Source: Macrothele yani (taxonomy: Eukaryota; Arthropoda; Arachnida; Araneae; Macrothelidae). Taken from it: a stretch of DNA of 64,000 nucleotides. This document shows positions 26,388 through 35,107 of the stretch, one piece after another. The DNA lies in contig CM077034.1 in NCBI GenBank assembly GCA_039090855.1, positions 224,147,331-224,211,330 of the forward strand, read 5' to 3'. Numbering within the stretch: the first letter of the stretch is position 1; each line of letters opens with the position of its first letter. The translations under genes were made by a program, and so were the position numbers. The notes under the pieces were generated by a model. The model was not told where the DNA came from, did not search any database, and saw only the letters and a list, made by a program, of their open reading frames with translations.

Positions 26388-27694
26388 CACAGTGGGTCAA
26401 AGAATTTTTAAGACTGGGTCTGTAAAATGAAATAGAAACAAGGAATTATTATTTGTTTTGGTTTGTTATTCAAAATAAGTCCCTCCGGCTTCAATACACT
26501 TGTTACAGCGATTTAATAATGATTCGAATGCCTGTTTCAGTTAACTTTGCGGAATTGCCTCCAAAGCACGTGTCAAAGCTGTTTGTATGGTTGAAATATC
26601 GTCAAAATAACACCCTTTTAACGTCATTTTAAGTTTTCGGAATAAAGAAAAGTCGCAGGGTGCTAAATCAGGCGAATTCGGTGGATGTTCAACACACAGA
26701 CGTTATTTTTCGCCAAAAATCTACGAACAAGAAGTGAGGTGTGACTGGGTGCATTATCGTGCAACAAACACCAACTGTTTTCATCTCGATATTCTGGACG
26801 AATGCGACGAATTCTGCCCATCAAACGCCTCAAAACATTTAAATAAAACTCACCAGTAATTGTTTGTCCACTTGGAACAAATTCTTTGTGGATACTATCG
26901 AAGAATGTAATGAGCATTGTTTTGATTTTTGATGGAACTTTTCTTGTGTTTATTTTTGGCTTGTGGTGAGTTTTTTGACTTCCATTCGACACTTTGTCGC
27001 TTTGTTTTAGGATCATATTGAAAACACCATGTTTCATCACCTGTAACAATCATTTTTAAGAAGTTTGGACCATTTTGAGTGGTTGAAATGATGTCTCTGC
27101 AATGTGCACTTCTCCTTGATTTTTGTTCATTGGTTAACGTGTGTGGAACAAATTTAGCACAGACTTTTGTTTTGCCCAAATCTTCATGCAGGATGGTTCG
27201 AATCGTTTCTTTGTCGATGTTTAAAGACTTCCATCATTCTTAGTGACGCACATCGATTGTTTGCCACGAAATCGCGCACTTTTTCAATAATCTTGGGTGT
27301 CCTAGATGAACTTGGTCTTCCGGTATGCTTATCATCTTCTAGCGTATCTCTTCCGTCCAAAAAATATTTGTGCCACAGGAAAACATTTGATCTACTTAAA
27401 CAAAACTCACCGTAAACTTGTTTCATCATTTGGTACGTTTCCGAGGCACTTTTACCAAGTTTTGCATTAAATTTAATAACATCCCTTTGTTCCATCGTAA
27501 TAATTCAACATAAAAAAAAAAATTAACTTCTCTAATGAACGGCCGTTTCGTTTGAGTTACTTTAACAACTGCACAGTACTTTTGGCAGAAAGCAAGCAGA
27601 TGGTCACGGTTTATAACGCATTCGCGATTACGCTGGTGGTGTCACCGTAGGCTGAAATCTAGCGCCGGTCTTAAAAATTCTTTGACGCACTGTG
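26388..27694 (-). mobile_element. mariner element 1 (nested in the ISL2EU-like element)
   Basis: Inverted ends of about 30 bp differ at only a couple of positions; both contain GTCAAAGAATTTTTAAGAC. TA flanks both sides (26386-26387 and 27695-27696). At 1307 bp it has the usual size of a full mariner. It separates the THAP remnant from the YqaJ-type remnant. Confidence 0.95.
26600..27495 (-). pseudogene. mariner transposase (DD34D type), frameshifted
   Basis: The start MEQRDVIKFNAKLG is at 27495. A paired-like helix-turn-helix region follows, with the linker DGRDTLEDDKHTGRPS. Catalytic motifs follow in order: VTGDETW (first D), LLHDNAPSH (second D), and, in a shifted frame, HPPNSPDLAPCDF (third D). 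The coding sequence changes frame near 27184, near 26930 and again near 26690. It cannot make an active transposase, although all three catalytic Asp codons survive. Mariner transposases cut and paste DNA at TA sites. The gene fills most of the element and is the only gene in it. Confidence 0.92.
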
Positions 27695-27722
27695 TATGTC
27701 CACGTAGAATTAGAGGGTGCTG

Positions 27723-28214
27723 TCATCCATTTTCCCAGATCAGTTTTTTTTCTTTTGTTGAAAAAATAGCCGATTTTTTGGGATATGATAAGTTGGTACT
27801 TTCTTTTTTTTTAAATTGCGATACACACTGGAACCAGTCAGAAATGTATAAACTTGCCTTAGACCGGATAAGAAATTTTTCGTTTTCAGTCTTCAGAATT
27901 AATACATTCCTAACCCACCCATTGGTAAAATATTTATACGCATCATGGCTTTTATAAGCTTTTGGAGCTTTTCCGGTATAACATGAAAAACTGCCTATTA
28001 AATAATTATGAATATCGTGATAGTTCAGATCAGGGACTTCCGTAGCAACACAAACTTCCAGACGGTAAAAATATCTTTCAGGTATGTCATATGGATCTTC
28101 TATGACAGCATTTCTAAGCTTTTCTTCGTAACGTTGCTTTTCCACCACATCAAGATGGCACACTTTGTCAGAAAGAACATTTTTTTTTGAACTCTATTTA
28201 CAGTAGCAGCCATT
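27723..28214 (-). pseudogene. N-terminal piece of a YqaJ/SWIM-type transposon protein
   Basis: A possible start at 28214 (MAATVNRVQK) runs into an A-run where the frame shifts. The main frame then reads CHLDVVEKQRYEEKL, PYDIPERYFY, and KAYKSHDAYKYFTNGWV before ending at 27723. The KSxxAYxxFxxGWV pattern resembles the region just before the SWIM and YqaJ-nuclease domains of a protein carried by THAP-containing DNA transposons. The SWIM Cys/His motif and the nuclease domain themselves are missing, so the gene is truncated by internal deletion. The family call is from pattern memory only. It reads inward from the right inverted repeat and converges on the THAP remnant. Confidence 0.5.
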
Positions 28215-28245
28215 GTAAAGCATGGAAAGAGACCAGCTAGGGTAC

Positions 28246-28302
28246 TTTCCAACCACCCGGAAGTCTAGCAGACAGTTTTGTGACGTCACGTGCAAAGGCT
28301 CT
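28246..28302 (-). repeat. Right terminal inverted repeat of the ISL2EU-like element
   Basis: AACCACCCGGAAGT, a GACGTCA motif and GTGCAAAGGCTCT mirror the left end at 20898-20957. Confidence 0.8.
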
Positions 28303-28737
28303 ATACAATTTCGTTTGCCAGAGGGCTAAATGCAGATGATATCAAATTCAAAATACATTTTATTGCATATGCTTCTAAGCATCCTATTGAAAAAGTTCTC
28401 TTACTTTTTGATGACATTTATGTCGAAGAGTATTTGAGGTATAGTCACCTTTTCAAGTTATGCATAGATTTTCCGCTAGGGGCGTAAAATTAAATGGCAT
28501 TTCCCCCAATATCTGTACTTCTAAAAATCCGATGTGAAATTTTTTTTTCTTCAGTGGATACAGCTCCCAATGAGAAATCTTTTGCATGTAATTTCTAATT
28601 TTTAGTAAAGAATGGTTTAGCTACTAGGGTTTCATTATTTATTGGGTAATTCAAAGGTTACAGGATAAATGGATAAATAGGCAATATTTGCACCTTAAAG
28701 GATATTTACAAATCAAAGAATAGTAATACAATTTTTA
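28303..28737. other. AT-rich intergenic or old repeat sequence
   Basis: No convincing gene was found. A 65-codon plus frame has no family resemblance. The stretch 28500-28590 resembles 20790-20850 on the other side of the transposon, consistent with one older repeat split by the insertion. Confidence 0.4.
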
Positions 28738-29459
28738 CATCATCGTCATCAGCAATCCACTGCTGGACGAAGGTCTCCCCAAGTTTCCTCCACAACGGTC
28801 TGTCTTGTGCCAGTCTCCTCCATGTCACTCCCGCATACTTTCGAATTTCATCCACCCATCTCCCATGTGGTCTTCTTCTGGGTCTTTTCCTGTCCCTTGG
28901 AATCCAATCTAAAATTTCGGCTGTGTCTGTCCTTCTGGCAGTATGTCCAGCCCATTGCCATTTCAGGGATTTACCTCTGATCATGACGTCTTCCACTCTT
29001 GTCATTTTCGGATCCACAAGTTCCTCTTCTTATCTGTCCTGGTTACACCAAGCATGCACCTCTCCATGCTGCTTTGAGTTGTCTGCAGCCTTTGTATGTC
29101 TCTTTTAGTTAAGGTCCATATCTCTGCACCATACGTAAGCACTGGAAGGATGCATTAATCAAACACTTTTCTTTTAAGACATAATGGCATATTGCTCTTG
29201 AAAATTATGCTGTTTCTTCCAAAAGCTCTCCAGGCAAGTTTTGTACGCCGATTAATTTCCTCATCAATGTGACCCTCACTTGATATCTGCTGTCCAAGAT
29301 AAACGTACGTGTCTGTTATCTCCAGCTTTTCTCCATCAATCGATAAATCTTCCATTCTTGTAAAAGCATTGAACATCACTTTTGTCTTCTGAAAGTTCAT
29401 TTTTAATCCCACTTCTTTACTCTTGTCAGCAAGTTCCTGGATCATACTCTGTAGCTCTG
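28738..29459 (-). mobile_element. 5'-truncated RTE-type LINE copy
   Basis: The coding strand is minus. It matches the C-terminal quarter of the LINE at 52218-55373: MNFQKTKVMFNAF, then VYLGQQISSEGH, then LKWQWAGHTARRTD and HGRWVDEIRKYAGV. Truncation falls between the RT active site and MIQELADKS, typical of 5'-truncated retroposition. Frames are broken near 29015 and 29155, and a DHRW-encoding stretch is deleted. It ends with a short ATG/TGA-rich tail. The right edge lies 38 bp from the splice acceptor of the host exon. Confidence 0.93.
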
Positions 29460-29474
29460 ATATATATAGTAAGT

Positions 29475-29497
29475 ACTATTTCTATATTTTCTTGCAG
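29475..29497 (+). promoter_or_regulatory. Splice acceptor of the terminal exon
   Basis: The pyrimidine-rich ATTTCTATATTTTCTTGCAG ends at 29497 directly before the open exon. Confidence 0.6.
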
Positions 29498-29584
29498 CTC
29501 AACTTGGTAGGACTGCTCTACGACAAGGGTCTTCTTATGAGTGAAGTTCCATTGACATCACCAGAAGATGAAGAGAAGAAATAG
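29498..29584 (+). CDS. Terminal coding exon of an unidentified host gene
   Basis: After a strong acceptor, the first frame reads LNLVGLLYDKGLLMSEV, then PLTSPEDEEKK and a TAG at 29582. The other two frames hit stops sooner. The charged tail followed by a 3' UTR with AATAAA is what a last exon looks like. I do not recognise the protein. The upstream exons must lie further left, in or beyond this repeat-filled stretch, or outside the window. No unambiguous upstream exon was seen within it. It is the only candidate host coding sequence here that is not explained by a repeat. Reading phase is inferred from length and cannot be proven without the previous exon. Confidence 0.55.
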   Translation, partial: LNLVGLLYDKGLLMSEVPLTSPEDEEKK

Positions 29585-29800
29585 AAGATATGTAATATCT
29601 TAATGTATAGTGTTCTGTACAGTTTTTTGTACTCCTTTGTACATTGCTTTTATGTTACTGAGGACAAATGCTGTTACTTTCTAATAGTCAAGGAAAAGTG
29701 TTTTTCTTTTCTTGAAAGCATAATAGTTGTGCCGTTATAATTACCTTTTTATCTGTTTTGTTCTTTTTTTCAAGTTAATAAATGATACATGTTGTACAAA
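29585..29800 (+). other. 3' UTR of the host gene
   Basis: An AT-rich, repeat-free stretch follows the TAG. It carries AATAAA at 29777-29782 and a T/GT-rich stretch after it, so cleavage would fall near 29795-29800. Confidence 0.55.
29777..29782 (+). terminator. Polyadenylation signal AATAAA
   Basis: This canonical hexamer lies 193 bp after the stop codon and is followed by TGTTGTACAAATTTC. Confidence 0.6.
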
Positions 29801-30244
29801 TTTCTATGTTCTCTTTATTCCAACGATTAGTTTTCCTTGTTGAGGGCTTCATCAAAGAAATTTCTGAAGAAACTGGAGCAAAAAAGTGAATAAACTTTGC
29901 ACGTTTTAGCAACACACAGCAACCAAAAAATTGTTATTCAGCTACTGCTGGGGAATCAAATCCCAGATCTCTCGATATCTAGCCGAGCGCATTAGCCTTA
30001 CACCACGGTGGCCAACAATCCATGGCGCTATGTGTGTTTCTCTGTCAGCTTCTGACATCATAAATCCGTAAGAGGTTCTCAGCTACTGAGATGTCTCCAT
30101 CTGGTGGGCATTAACTGCACTGGCTATATATTAATTATAGCAGTTAAATCCAAAGTGAAAATCCTCCAAATGCGTGGCATCAGTGAATAAACAAAGACAC
30201 CGCTCTTTCCACGTTTTACCGACACACACAGCAACTGAAAAGTT

Positions 30245-30972
30245 ATGAAAGAAATACAGGATTACGCCATATAATACAAATTTTGAAGATGACATTCCTA
30301 TTTTTGGCGTAAATGTGACAAGGACGGTAAGTCAGACAATATCCGAAAACTTGAAAATTTTCATCGTCCTGGAGCGGGACTCGAAACCGCGTCTCCCAGA
30401 AAACGCCCGGGTATGCTAACCACTACACCATCCAGAACGACCAAGTTTCAAGTTTCCGATCAATTTGAAATTAATCATCACAGGATTCGCTAGTCGAAGC
30501 AACCGGCATTCATGTTTAGCGAATCTGGAGGTTAAGAATCTTATCCCGTGTTTCCCGGAGAAGCAGATAAATCATGAAAGAAATACGGGATTACGCCATA
30601 TAATACAAATTTTGAAGATGACAATCCGATTTTTGGCGTAAATGTGACAAGGACGGTAAGTCAGACAATATCCGAAAACTTGAAAATTTTCATCGTCCTG
30701 GAGCGGGACTCGAAACCGCGTCTCCCAGAAAACGCCCGGGTATGCTAACCACTACACCATCCAGAACGACCAAGTTTCAAGTTTCCGAGCAATTTGAATT
30801 TAACCATCACTTGGTCGTTCTGGGTGGTGTAGTGGTTAGCATACCCGGGCGTTTTCTGGGAGACGTGGGTTCGAGTCCCGCTCCAAGACGATGAAAATTT
30901 TTAAGTTTTCGGATATTATCAGACTTACCATCCTTGTCACATTTACGCCAAAAATCGGATTGTCATCTTCAA
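30245..30972. mobile_element. tRNA-headed SINE cluster F2: two direct copies plus an inverted copy
   Basis: It is flanked by 12-bp direct repeats AACTGAAAAGTT (30233-30244 and 30973-30984), so the whole cluster behaves as one insertion into F1. Copies 1 and 2 carry the head on the minus strand (about 30364-30440 and 30693-30769), and copy 3 carries it on the plus strand (30815-30891). Copies 2 and 3 face each other and form a hairpin with arms of about 160 bp. Each contains GTGACAAGGACGG or its complement. Confidence 0.8.
30815..30891 (+). ncRNA. tRNA-derived SINE head with near-complete cloverleaf
   Basis: The box A-like TGGTGTAGTGGTTAGC and box B-like GGGTTCGAGTCCC are present. A five-pair anticodon stem CCCGG/CTGGG encloses a 7-base loop whose middle triplet would be GTT. 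The T-stem is GTGGG/CCCGC. The acceptor stem has mispairs and U33 is absent, so this is a SINE head rather than a working tRNA. Confidence 0.6.
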
Positions 30973-31217
30973 AACTGAAAAGTTGTAGTTATTCGGCCAC
31001 TGCTAGGGAATTGAATCCCAGATCTCTCGATATCTAGCCGAGCACATTAGCCTTACACCACTGGCCAACAATCCATGGCGTTATGTGTGTTTCTCTATCA
31101 GCTTCTGACATCATAAATCCGTAAGAGGTTCTCAGCTACTGAGACGTCTCCATCTGGTGAGCATTAACGGCACTGGCTATATATTAATTATAGCAGTTAA
31201 ATCCAAAGTGAAAATCC

Positions 31218-31490
31218 TCCAAATATGTGGTATCAGTGAATAAACAAAAACACCGCTCTTTTCATGTTTTAGCAACACATCGCAACAGAAAAATTGTTAT
31301 TCGGTCACCGCTGGGGAATCGAATCCCAGATCTCTCAATTTCTAGTCGAGCCATGGTGTAAGGCTAACACACTCGGCTCGATATAAAGAGATTTGGGGTT
31401 CGGATCCCCAGCGGTGTCCGAATAACAATTTTTCTGTGGCTATGTGTTGCTAAAATGTGGAAAGAGCAATGTCTTTGTTTATTTATTGAA
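31218..31490. repeat. Snap-back F1 palindrome
   Basis: About 130 bp of F1 (31218-31352) is followed, after a spacer of roughly 20 bp containing GGTGTAAGGCTAACAC, by its imperfect reverse complement (about 31373-31490). The right arm contains the box B-like GGGGTTCGGATCCCC. The spacer supplies a box A-like motif, so the palindrome centres on a tRNA-like head. Confidence 0.75.
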
Positions 31491-31563
31491 AAGACTGGAT
31501 TTAGTGAATGACAGAATTCTGAACAGTCAACCCAGGCAGCGTTTGATACCGCTGCAGGTCCTA

Positions 31564-32307
31564 ACAAAAGTTCCGCACAGTGTCCATTTTGAGAAAAGCT
31601 TGAAGTAACGGAGAAAACTTAACCTTATTTCTGTTCAATGTACTCCTCTCCACTCCTAATGACAGCTTGCCAGCGGTGACGTAGGTCCTGGATGCCTCGT
31701 AGTACGACACCTTTGCTCTGCTGTCATATTACTTGGGTCACGCCCAATGACAATTCATCCTGCGATTCGTAGCGGATGCCACGGTTGCTATTTTTTAACT
31801 TTGGGAAAAGATCAAAGTCGAGTGGACTGAGATATCAGGGCTGTATGGCGGGTTGGATAAAGTTTCACAGCCATGTTTCGACAAAAGTCCGTGTACCGAC
31901 GCTGCACCATGACACGGCGCATTGTCTTGCAGCAAGATCGCTCCCGCTTCCAACAAGTTGGGGAGATTTTGATGAATTTCCGGTCTTAACTTTGTCCTCA
32001 GAAAGAAATTGTGCTTCGATCAAGAGTTCCTTCCCCACAGACTTCTCGCAAGACAGTGTGGATCTGTGTCTGAGTTCTTCCCCCGACAGAGTTTCTATTT
32101 TTGCATGCGAGCGCAGGTCTAGTGCTGTGATTCCACCTGAGGAGCTGCACGCTTCCATTTCCAAACCCTCCCACGTCCACACAGCAAATGATAGTGTGTT
32201 GTTCTGAAACCACTGCGTTGCTGAGAGTCTGGCATTGGCATGGCGCAATTATTTTCCCGATTGCATCATCTGCTTCCGTTTTAGATTCCTGTGTCCGGAA
32301 CTTTTGT
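31564..32307 (-). mobile_element. Internally deleted mariner-like element
   Basis: The inverted ends begin ACAAAAGTTCCG on the left and on the complement of the right. TA flanks both sides (31562-31563 and 32308-32309). At 744 bp it is about half a full mariner. Confidence 0.8.
31590..32260 (-). pseudogene. Decayed mariner-type transposase remnant
   Basis: On the minus strand an N-terminal helix-turn-helix signature is visible (HTVLREVCGEGTLDRSTIS, about 32010-32065). A deletion follows, then LLQDNAPCH and NPPYSPDIS carry the second and third catalytic Asp. The first catalytic motif (GDE-type) is missing and the D-D spacing is shorter than 34. Near the end ASRTYV or, in another frame, RHRWQAVIRSGEEYIEQK marks the usual C-terminus. 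Several frameshifts and stops make it non-functional. The family assignment rests on these motifs and the TA-flanked inverted ends. Confidence 0.75.
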
Positions 32308-32452
32308 TATGACCGTCGTATTTTCACAAAAATATTTTTAGCTCAAACAGTATCTTCAGAAAAACATTTTGAACTATGATGGTATTTTTACTTTCAGCAG
32401 CATTTTTTTCCAAACAAAAATATTTTAGTGTATGATAAAAATGATCTCCAAA
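32308..32452. other. Short AT-rich spacer
   Basis: Nothing recognisable; it separates the mariner remnant from the palindrome. Confidence 0.4.
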
Positions 32453-32622
32453 TGACGAGAAACAAAGAGATCCTACCTTTCGCTACCTCCGGGTAGCTTC
32501 ATCAGGCATTTAGTAGCTAGTTAGGAAGTGTTTTGCCCGTTGATTCTGAGATCTTAGCTACTAAATGCATGATGAAGCTACCTGGAGGTAGCGAAAGCTA
32601 GTATCTCTTTGTTTCTCATCAT
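32453..32622. repeat. Palindrome with two hammerhead-ribozyme-like cores
   Basis: Arms of about 67 bp (32453-32519 and 32555-32622) are inverted copies containing GAGAAACAAAGAGAT. On the minus strand the left arm reads CTGATGA, A, then the stem GCTACC-CGGA-GGTAGC, then GAAA. The right arm on the plus strand has ATGATGA in place of CTGATGA. Hammerhead cores are CUGAUGA, stem II, GAAA. The extra A before stem II is a departure from the consensus. Such motifs are known in Penelope-like and other retroelements. Confidence 0.45.
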
Positions 32623-32681
32623 TTATATGCCTAATAAACGGAGTTCATTTTTATCGTCTTCTCATTACTTTGGTGTACAGA

Positions 32682-32725
32682 AATCAAAAATTCGGAATTG
32701 CCTCGGCAATTCCGAATTTTTGATT
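32682..32725. repeat. Perfect 21-bp-arm palindrome near the Tigger C-terminus
   Basis: The arms contain CAAAAATTCGGAATTGCC and its complement, separated by 2 bp (32703-32704). It replaces the expected residues after the NC motif of the transposase, so it arose by a small inverted duplication. Confidence 0.9.
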
Positions 32726-33266
32726 CTGTTACGAGTTGCCAAGATTGTTTTAGGCTCACCATGGTATCTAGAATAGAAATGTTGCATTCTATGTTTCTGT
32801 CATTGCATTCCAAAATGCGAGTGATCAACTGCATCCTGTAATGTGTTATTAAACTTCGAATTACACCCTGGTCCATCTGCTGTACAACTGAAATTGGGGG
32901 AAGAAAAATAACCTTTATCATATTCAAATTTCGAACATCATGATGGGCACTGCAATTACAGTCAAACCCCTATTTGACGGACTGCGATTTAACGAATTCC
33001 GCGATTTTACGTACATTTTTTATGGCCCTAACGGAATCACATTGAAAATTATTGCTTGTCGTTTCCCGATTTAACGAACACATTTCCTCAATTTAGCAAA
33101 CGTTTTATTTTTTAAACCACAAAACTATGTTAACCTGCATTTTCACGTTAAAACTTAGCCCAAATGCAATCCCTTGATGATGTTTTCGATGACGGCCGCG
33201 GGTGGCCTAGTGGTCAGCGTTCGTGACTGCCATGGAGATAACCTCAGGTTCGATCCCGGGCAGGTA

Positions 33267-34471
33267 CACTGTCTACCAACAAGTAATTGGACACCTGTGA
33301 TAGCAAAGGAAAAAGAAGTTTATTCACCTTCAATAGTTGGTGGAGCCTCCACGAGCGGCGATTACAGCTGCGACCCTCCGGGGCATACTCTCAACCAGGC
33401 GTTGTACGACGGCTAGCGGTATTTTCTTCCACTCGGCTTGGAGAAGACAGGTCAGTTCCTTCACCGATTTCGGACGGTGGGGGCACCCCTTAAGTCGACG
33501 CTCCAACTCGTCCCAGAGGTGCTCGATAGGGTTAAGGTCCGGTCTCTGCGCAAGCCAGTCCATTCGATTAACCCCATTGTCACCATACCAAGCCATGGTG
33601 GACCTCGCAACATGACAGGTGGCATTGTCCTCCTGAAAGTAACATGGGTCCACCCCGTAAAACTGCCACAACGTAGGAAGCGCATGGTCATCCAAAATGG
33701 TGCAGTAGGTCTCGGCGTTGAGTCTACCAGGAATTGCGATCAAGGGTCCCGTGCCATACCAGGAGAAGCACCCCCATAGCATAATTCCACCGCCGCCGAA
33801 CTTCACAGTTGGCATAATACATTCCGGCAGGAGGCGTTCTCCAGGCAGACGCCAAACCCAGATCCTGCCATCTGAACGGTAGAGGGTGAACCTTGATTCG
33901 TCGCTCCAGAGAACCTGTTTCCACTGTCGACGTTCTTTGCACCACGTTAGCCGAGCAGCGCTATTGGACTTGGTGATCAAAGGCTTGTGGGCGGCAGCAC
34001 GTCCATGATAACCGAGCAGATGGGCTTCCTTACGGATGGTATTCATCGAAAGAACACGCCCGGATGCCTGTTGAAACTCCTCGCGGATGTGGCCCATCGA
34101 TTTGGTGCGGTTCTTCCGAATTTCTCTGGACAGCACCCGTCGATCTCTAACTCACAGTTTTGTGGGTCTGCCGGGTCGAGGGCACATTCCGACAGTCACC
34201 TCTCATCTTCCACTTGCCAATCACGTAGTCCACTGTCGATTTTGTGTACTTCAACTCGCTGGATATGTCACGTATGGATCGGCCATTTCTGTGATACCCG
34301 ACGATTACACCTTTCTCGAAATCAGAGAGCTCCGAACTGCGTGGCATCTTGCATGCGACTGGTTGCGTTGTTGTTTCCCACACGATATTTAACGGCGGTG
34401 GCAATGACGTGTATCAGGACCGCAGATATCGTCGATTGCAGGGGTGTCCAATTACTTGTTGGTAAATAGTG
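33267..34471 (-). mobile_element. Tc1-like element A
   Basis: The 29-bp inverted ends (33267-33295 and 34443-34471) contain ACCAACAAGTAATTGGACACC-type sequence and differ at 2 positions. TA flanks both sides (33265-33266 and 34472-34473). It is 1205 bp long, inserted between head and body of a SINE. Confidence 0.97.
33330..34347 (-). pseudogene. Tc1-A transposase (DD34E), one frame break
   Basis: The N-terminus MPRSSELSDFEKG at 34347 is followed by a helix-turn-helix region (GRSIRDISSELKYTKSTV). The frame ends at a stop near 34147 and resumes one frame over at [10 protein letters not shown] near 34140. The catalytic part is continuous: [10 protein letters not shown] (first D), FQEDNATCH (second D) and [11 protein letters not shown] (E), with 34 residues between the second D and the E. 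The C-terminus is GGSTNY. All catalytic residues are intact, so the frame break at about 34140 is the only obvious lesion. Tc1 transposases excise the element and insert it at TA. The short, well-matched inverted ends agree with fairly recent activity. Confidence 0.93.
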
Positions 34472-34663
34472 TACGAACGTTTAAACTACTAAATACACGC
34501 CGTGCGTCGGATGGGCACGTTAAGCCGTCGGACCCTGGGTACTTCCGTGTCACTTTCCTATCATGCACTCTAGCCGAAATCTCCTAGCTTCCTATTTCTA
34601 AGGGTTAAGACCTGGGGTCAGACACTCCCTTCCTAAAATCTTATACATATGATTTGCACCACG

Positions 34664-35107
34664 TTAGCTGAGCAGCAATGGAATAAATCCCGCTCTTATG
34701 TCCTGCCTGACCTTTGATCCCATTTCGCCAATTTTCAATAGGGTTCGTGCCCAGGTGGTTCCCTACCACATACTAAAATTTCATCGAAATCTAACGATAT
34801 TTACGCATGTTATGACGCATAAAGGAAATGAAATGGATCCCGTTTTTATGTCCTGACCTTTGACCCCATTCCGCCCATTTTCAACAGGGTTCGTTCCCAA
34901 TTGGTTCCTTACCACATACTAAAATTCCATCGAAATCGAACCATTTTACGCAAGTTATGACGCATAAGAGCAATGGAATGGATCCCACTCCTATGTCCTG
35001 ACCGTTGACCCTGTTTCGTCCATTTTCAATAGGGTTCGTCCCCAGGTGGCCCCCTACCACATACTAAAATTTCGTCGAAATCGAACCATTTTCACGTGAG
35101 TTATCGT
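34664..35107 (+). repeat. Three-copy tandem repeat of about 145-150 bp
   Basis: Each copy contains TATGTCCTGACC, a CCCATTTTCAATAGGGTTCG-like stretch and CCACATACTAAAATT. It ends in GTGCGGACGGACGGACAAAG, a motif frequent in degenerate transposon-derived repeats. It is part of the Tigger-type MITE. Confidence 0.85.

Larger units (their letters stand above)
20898..28302. mobile_element. ISL2EU-like DNA transposon, internally deleted, with two nested insertions
   Basis: Inverted ends begin AGAGCCTTTGCAC at 20898 and end in the complement at 28302. A second matching block, ACTTCCGGGTGGTT, lies about 35-40 bp further in on both sides. AT flanks both ends (20896-20897 and 28303-28304), matching the 2-bp AT duplication I recall for ISL2EU; TATA is an alternative. 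Removing the SINE/satellite and the mariner leaves about 1.2 kb. This holds a THAP remnant reading inward from the left and a YqaJ/SWIM-type N-terminus reading inward from the right. No transposase core remains, so the copy is a deletion derivative. The superfamily call is inference from the THAP/YqaJ pairing and the AT site; P-like or Kolobok elements are alternatives. Confidence 0.6.
29870..31217 (-). repeat. tRNA-like dispersed repeat family F1, two copies, one split
   Basis: The copies start at about 29885 and about 30190. They share GTGAATAAAC, CACGTTTTA, TTGTTATTCGG, a GGGGAATCGAATCCCAGATC-like box B complement, CTTACACCA (box A complement) and a long tail ending CCTCCAAATGTGTGG or similar. 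The head reads as a tRNA on the minus strand. The second copy is interrupted by the F2 insertion at 30245-30972 and resumes at 30973. Confidence 0.75.
33184..34636 (+). mobile_element. tRNA-headed SINE split by Tc1-A
   Basis: The head (box A-like TGGCCTAGTGGTCAG at 33203-33217, box B GGTTCGATCCC at 33247-33257) stops at the TA at 33265. The body resumes after 34473 with CGTGCGTCGGATGGGCACGTT. That body motif matches the SINE at 20982 (CGTGCATCGGACCAGCACGTT, shown here only as a 21-base comparison in two blocks: CGTGCATCGGA and CAGCACGTT). Outer edges are approximate. Confidence 0.7.

Noticed and set aside
28290..28487. 65-codon plus-strand frame at the right edge of the ISL2EU-like element
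   Set aside because: Crosses the transposon boundary, so it cannot be an ancestral gene.
33936..34675. Short match GCACCACGTTAGC-GAGCAGC between Tc1-A and the start of the 150-bp repeat
   Set aside because: About 21 bases with one mismatch and no continuation; could be chance or a tiny patch transfer, not supportable as a feature.
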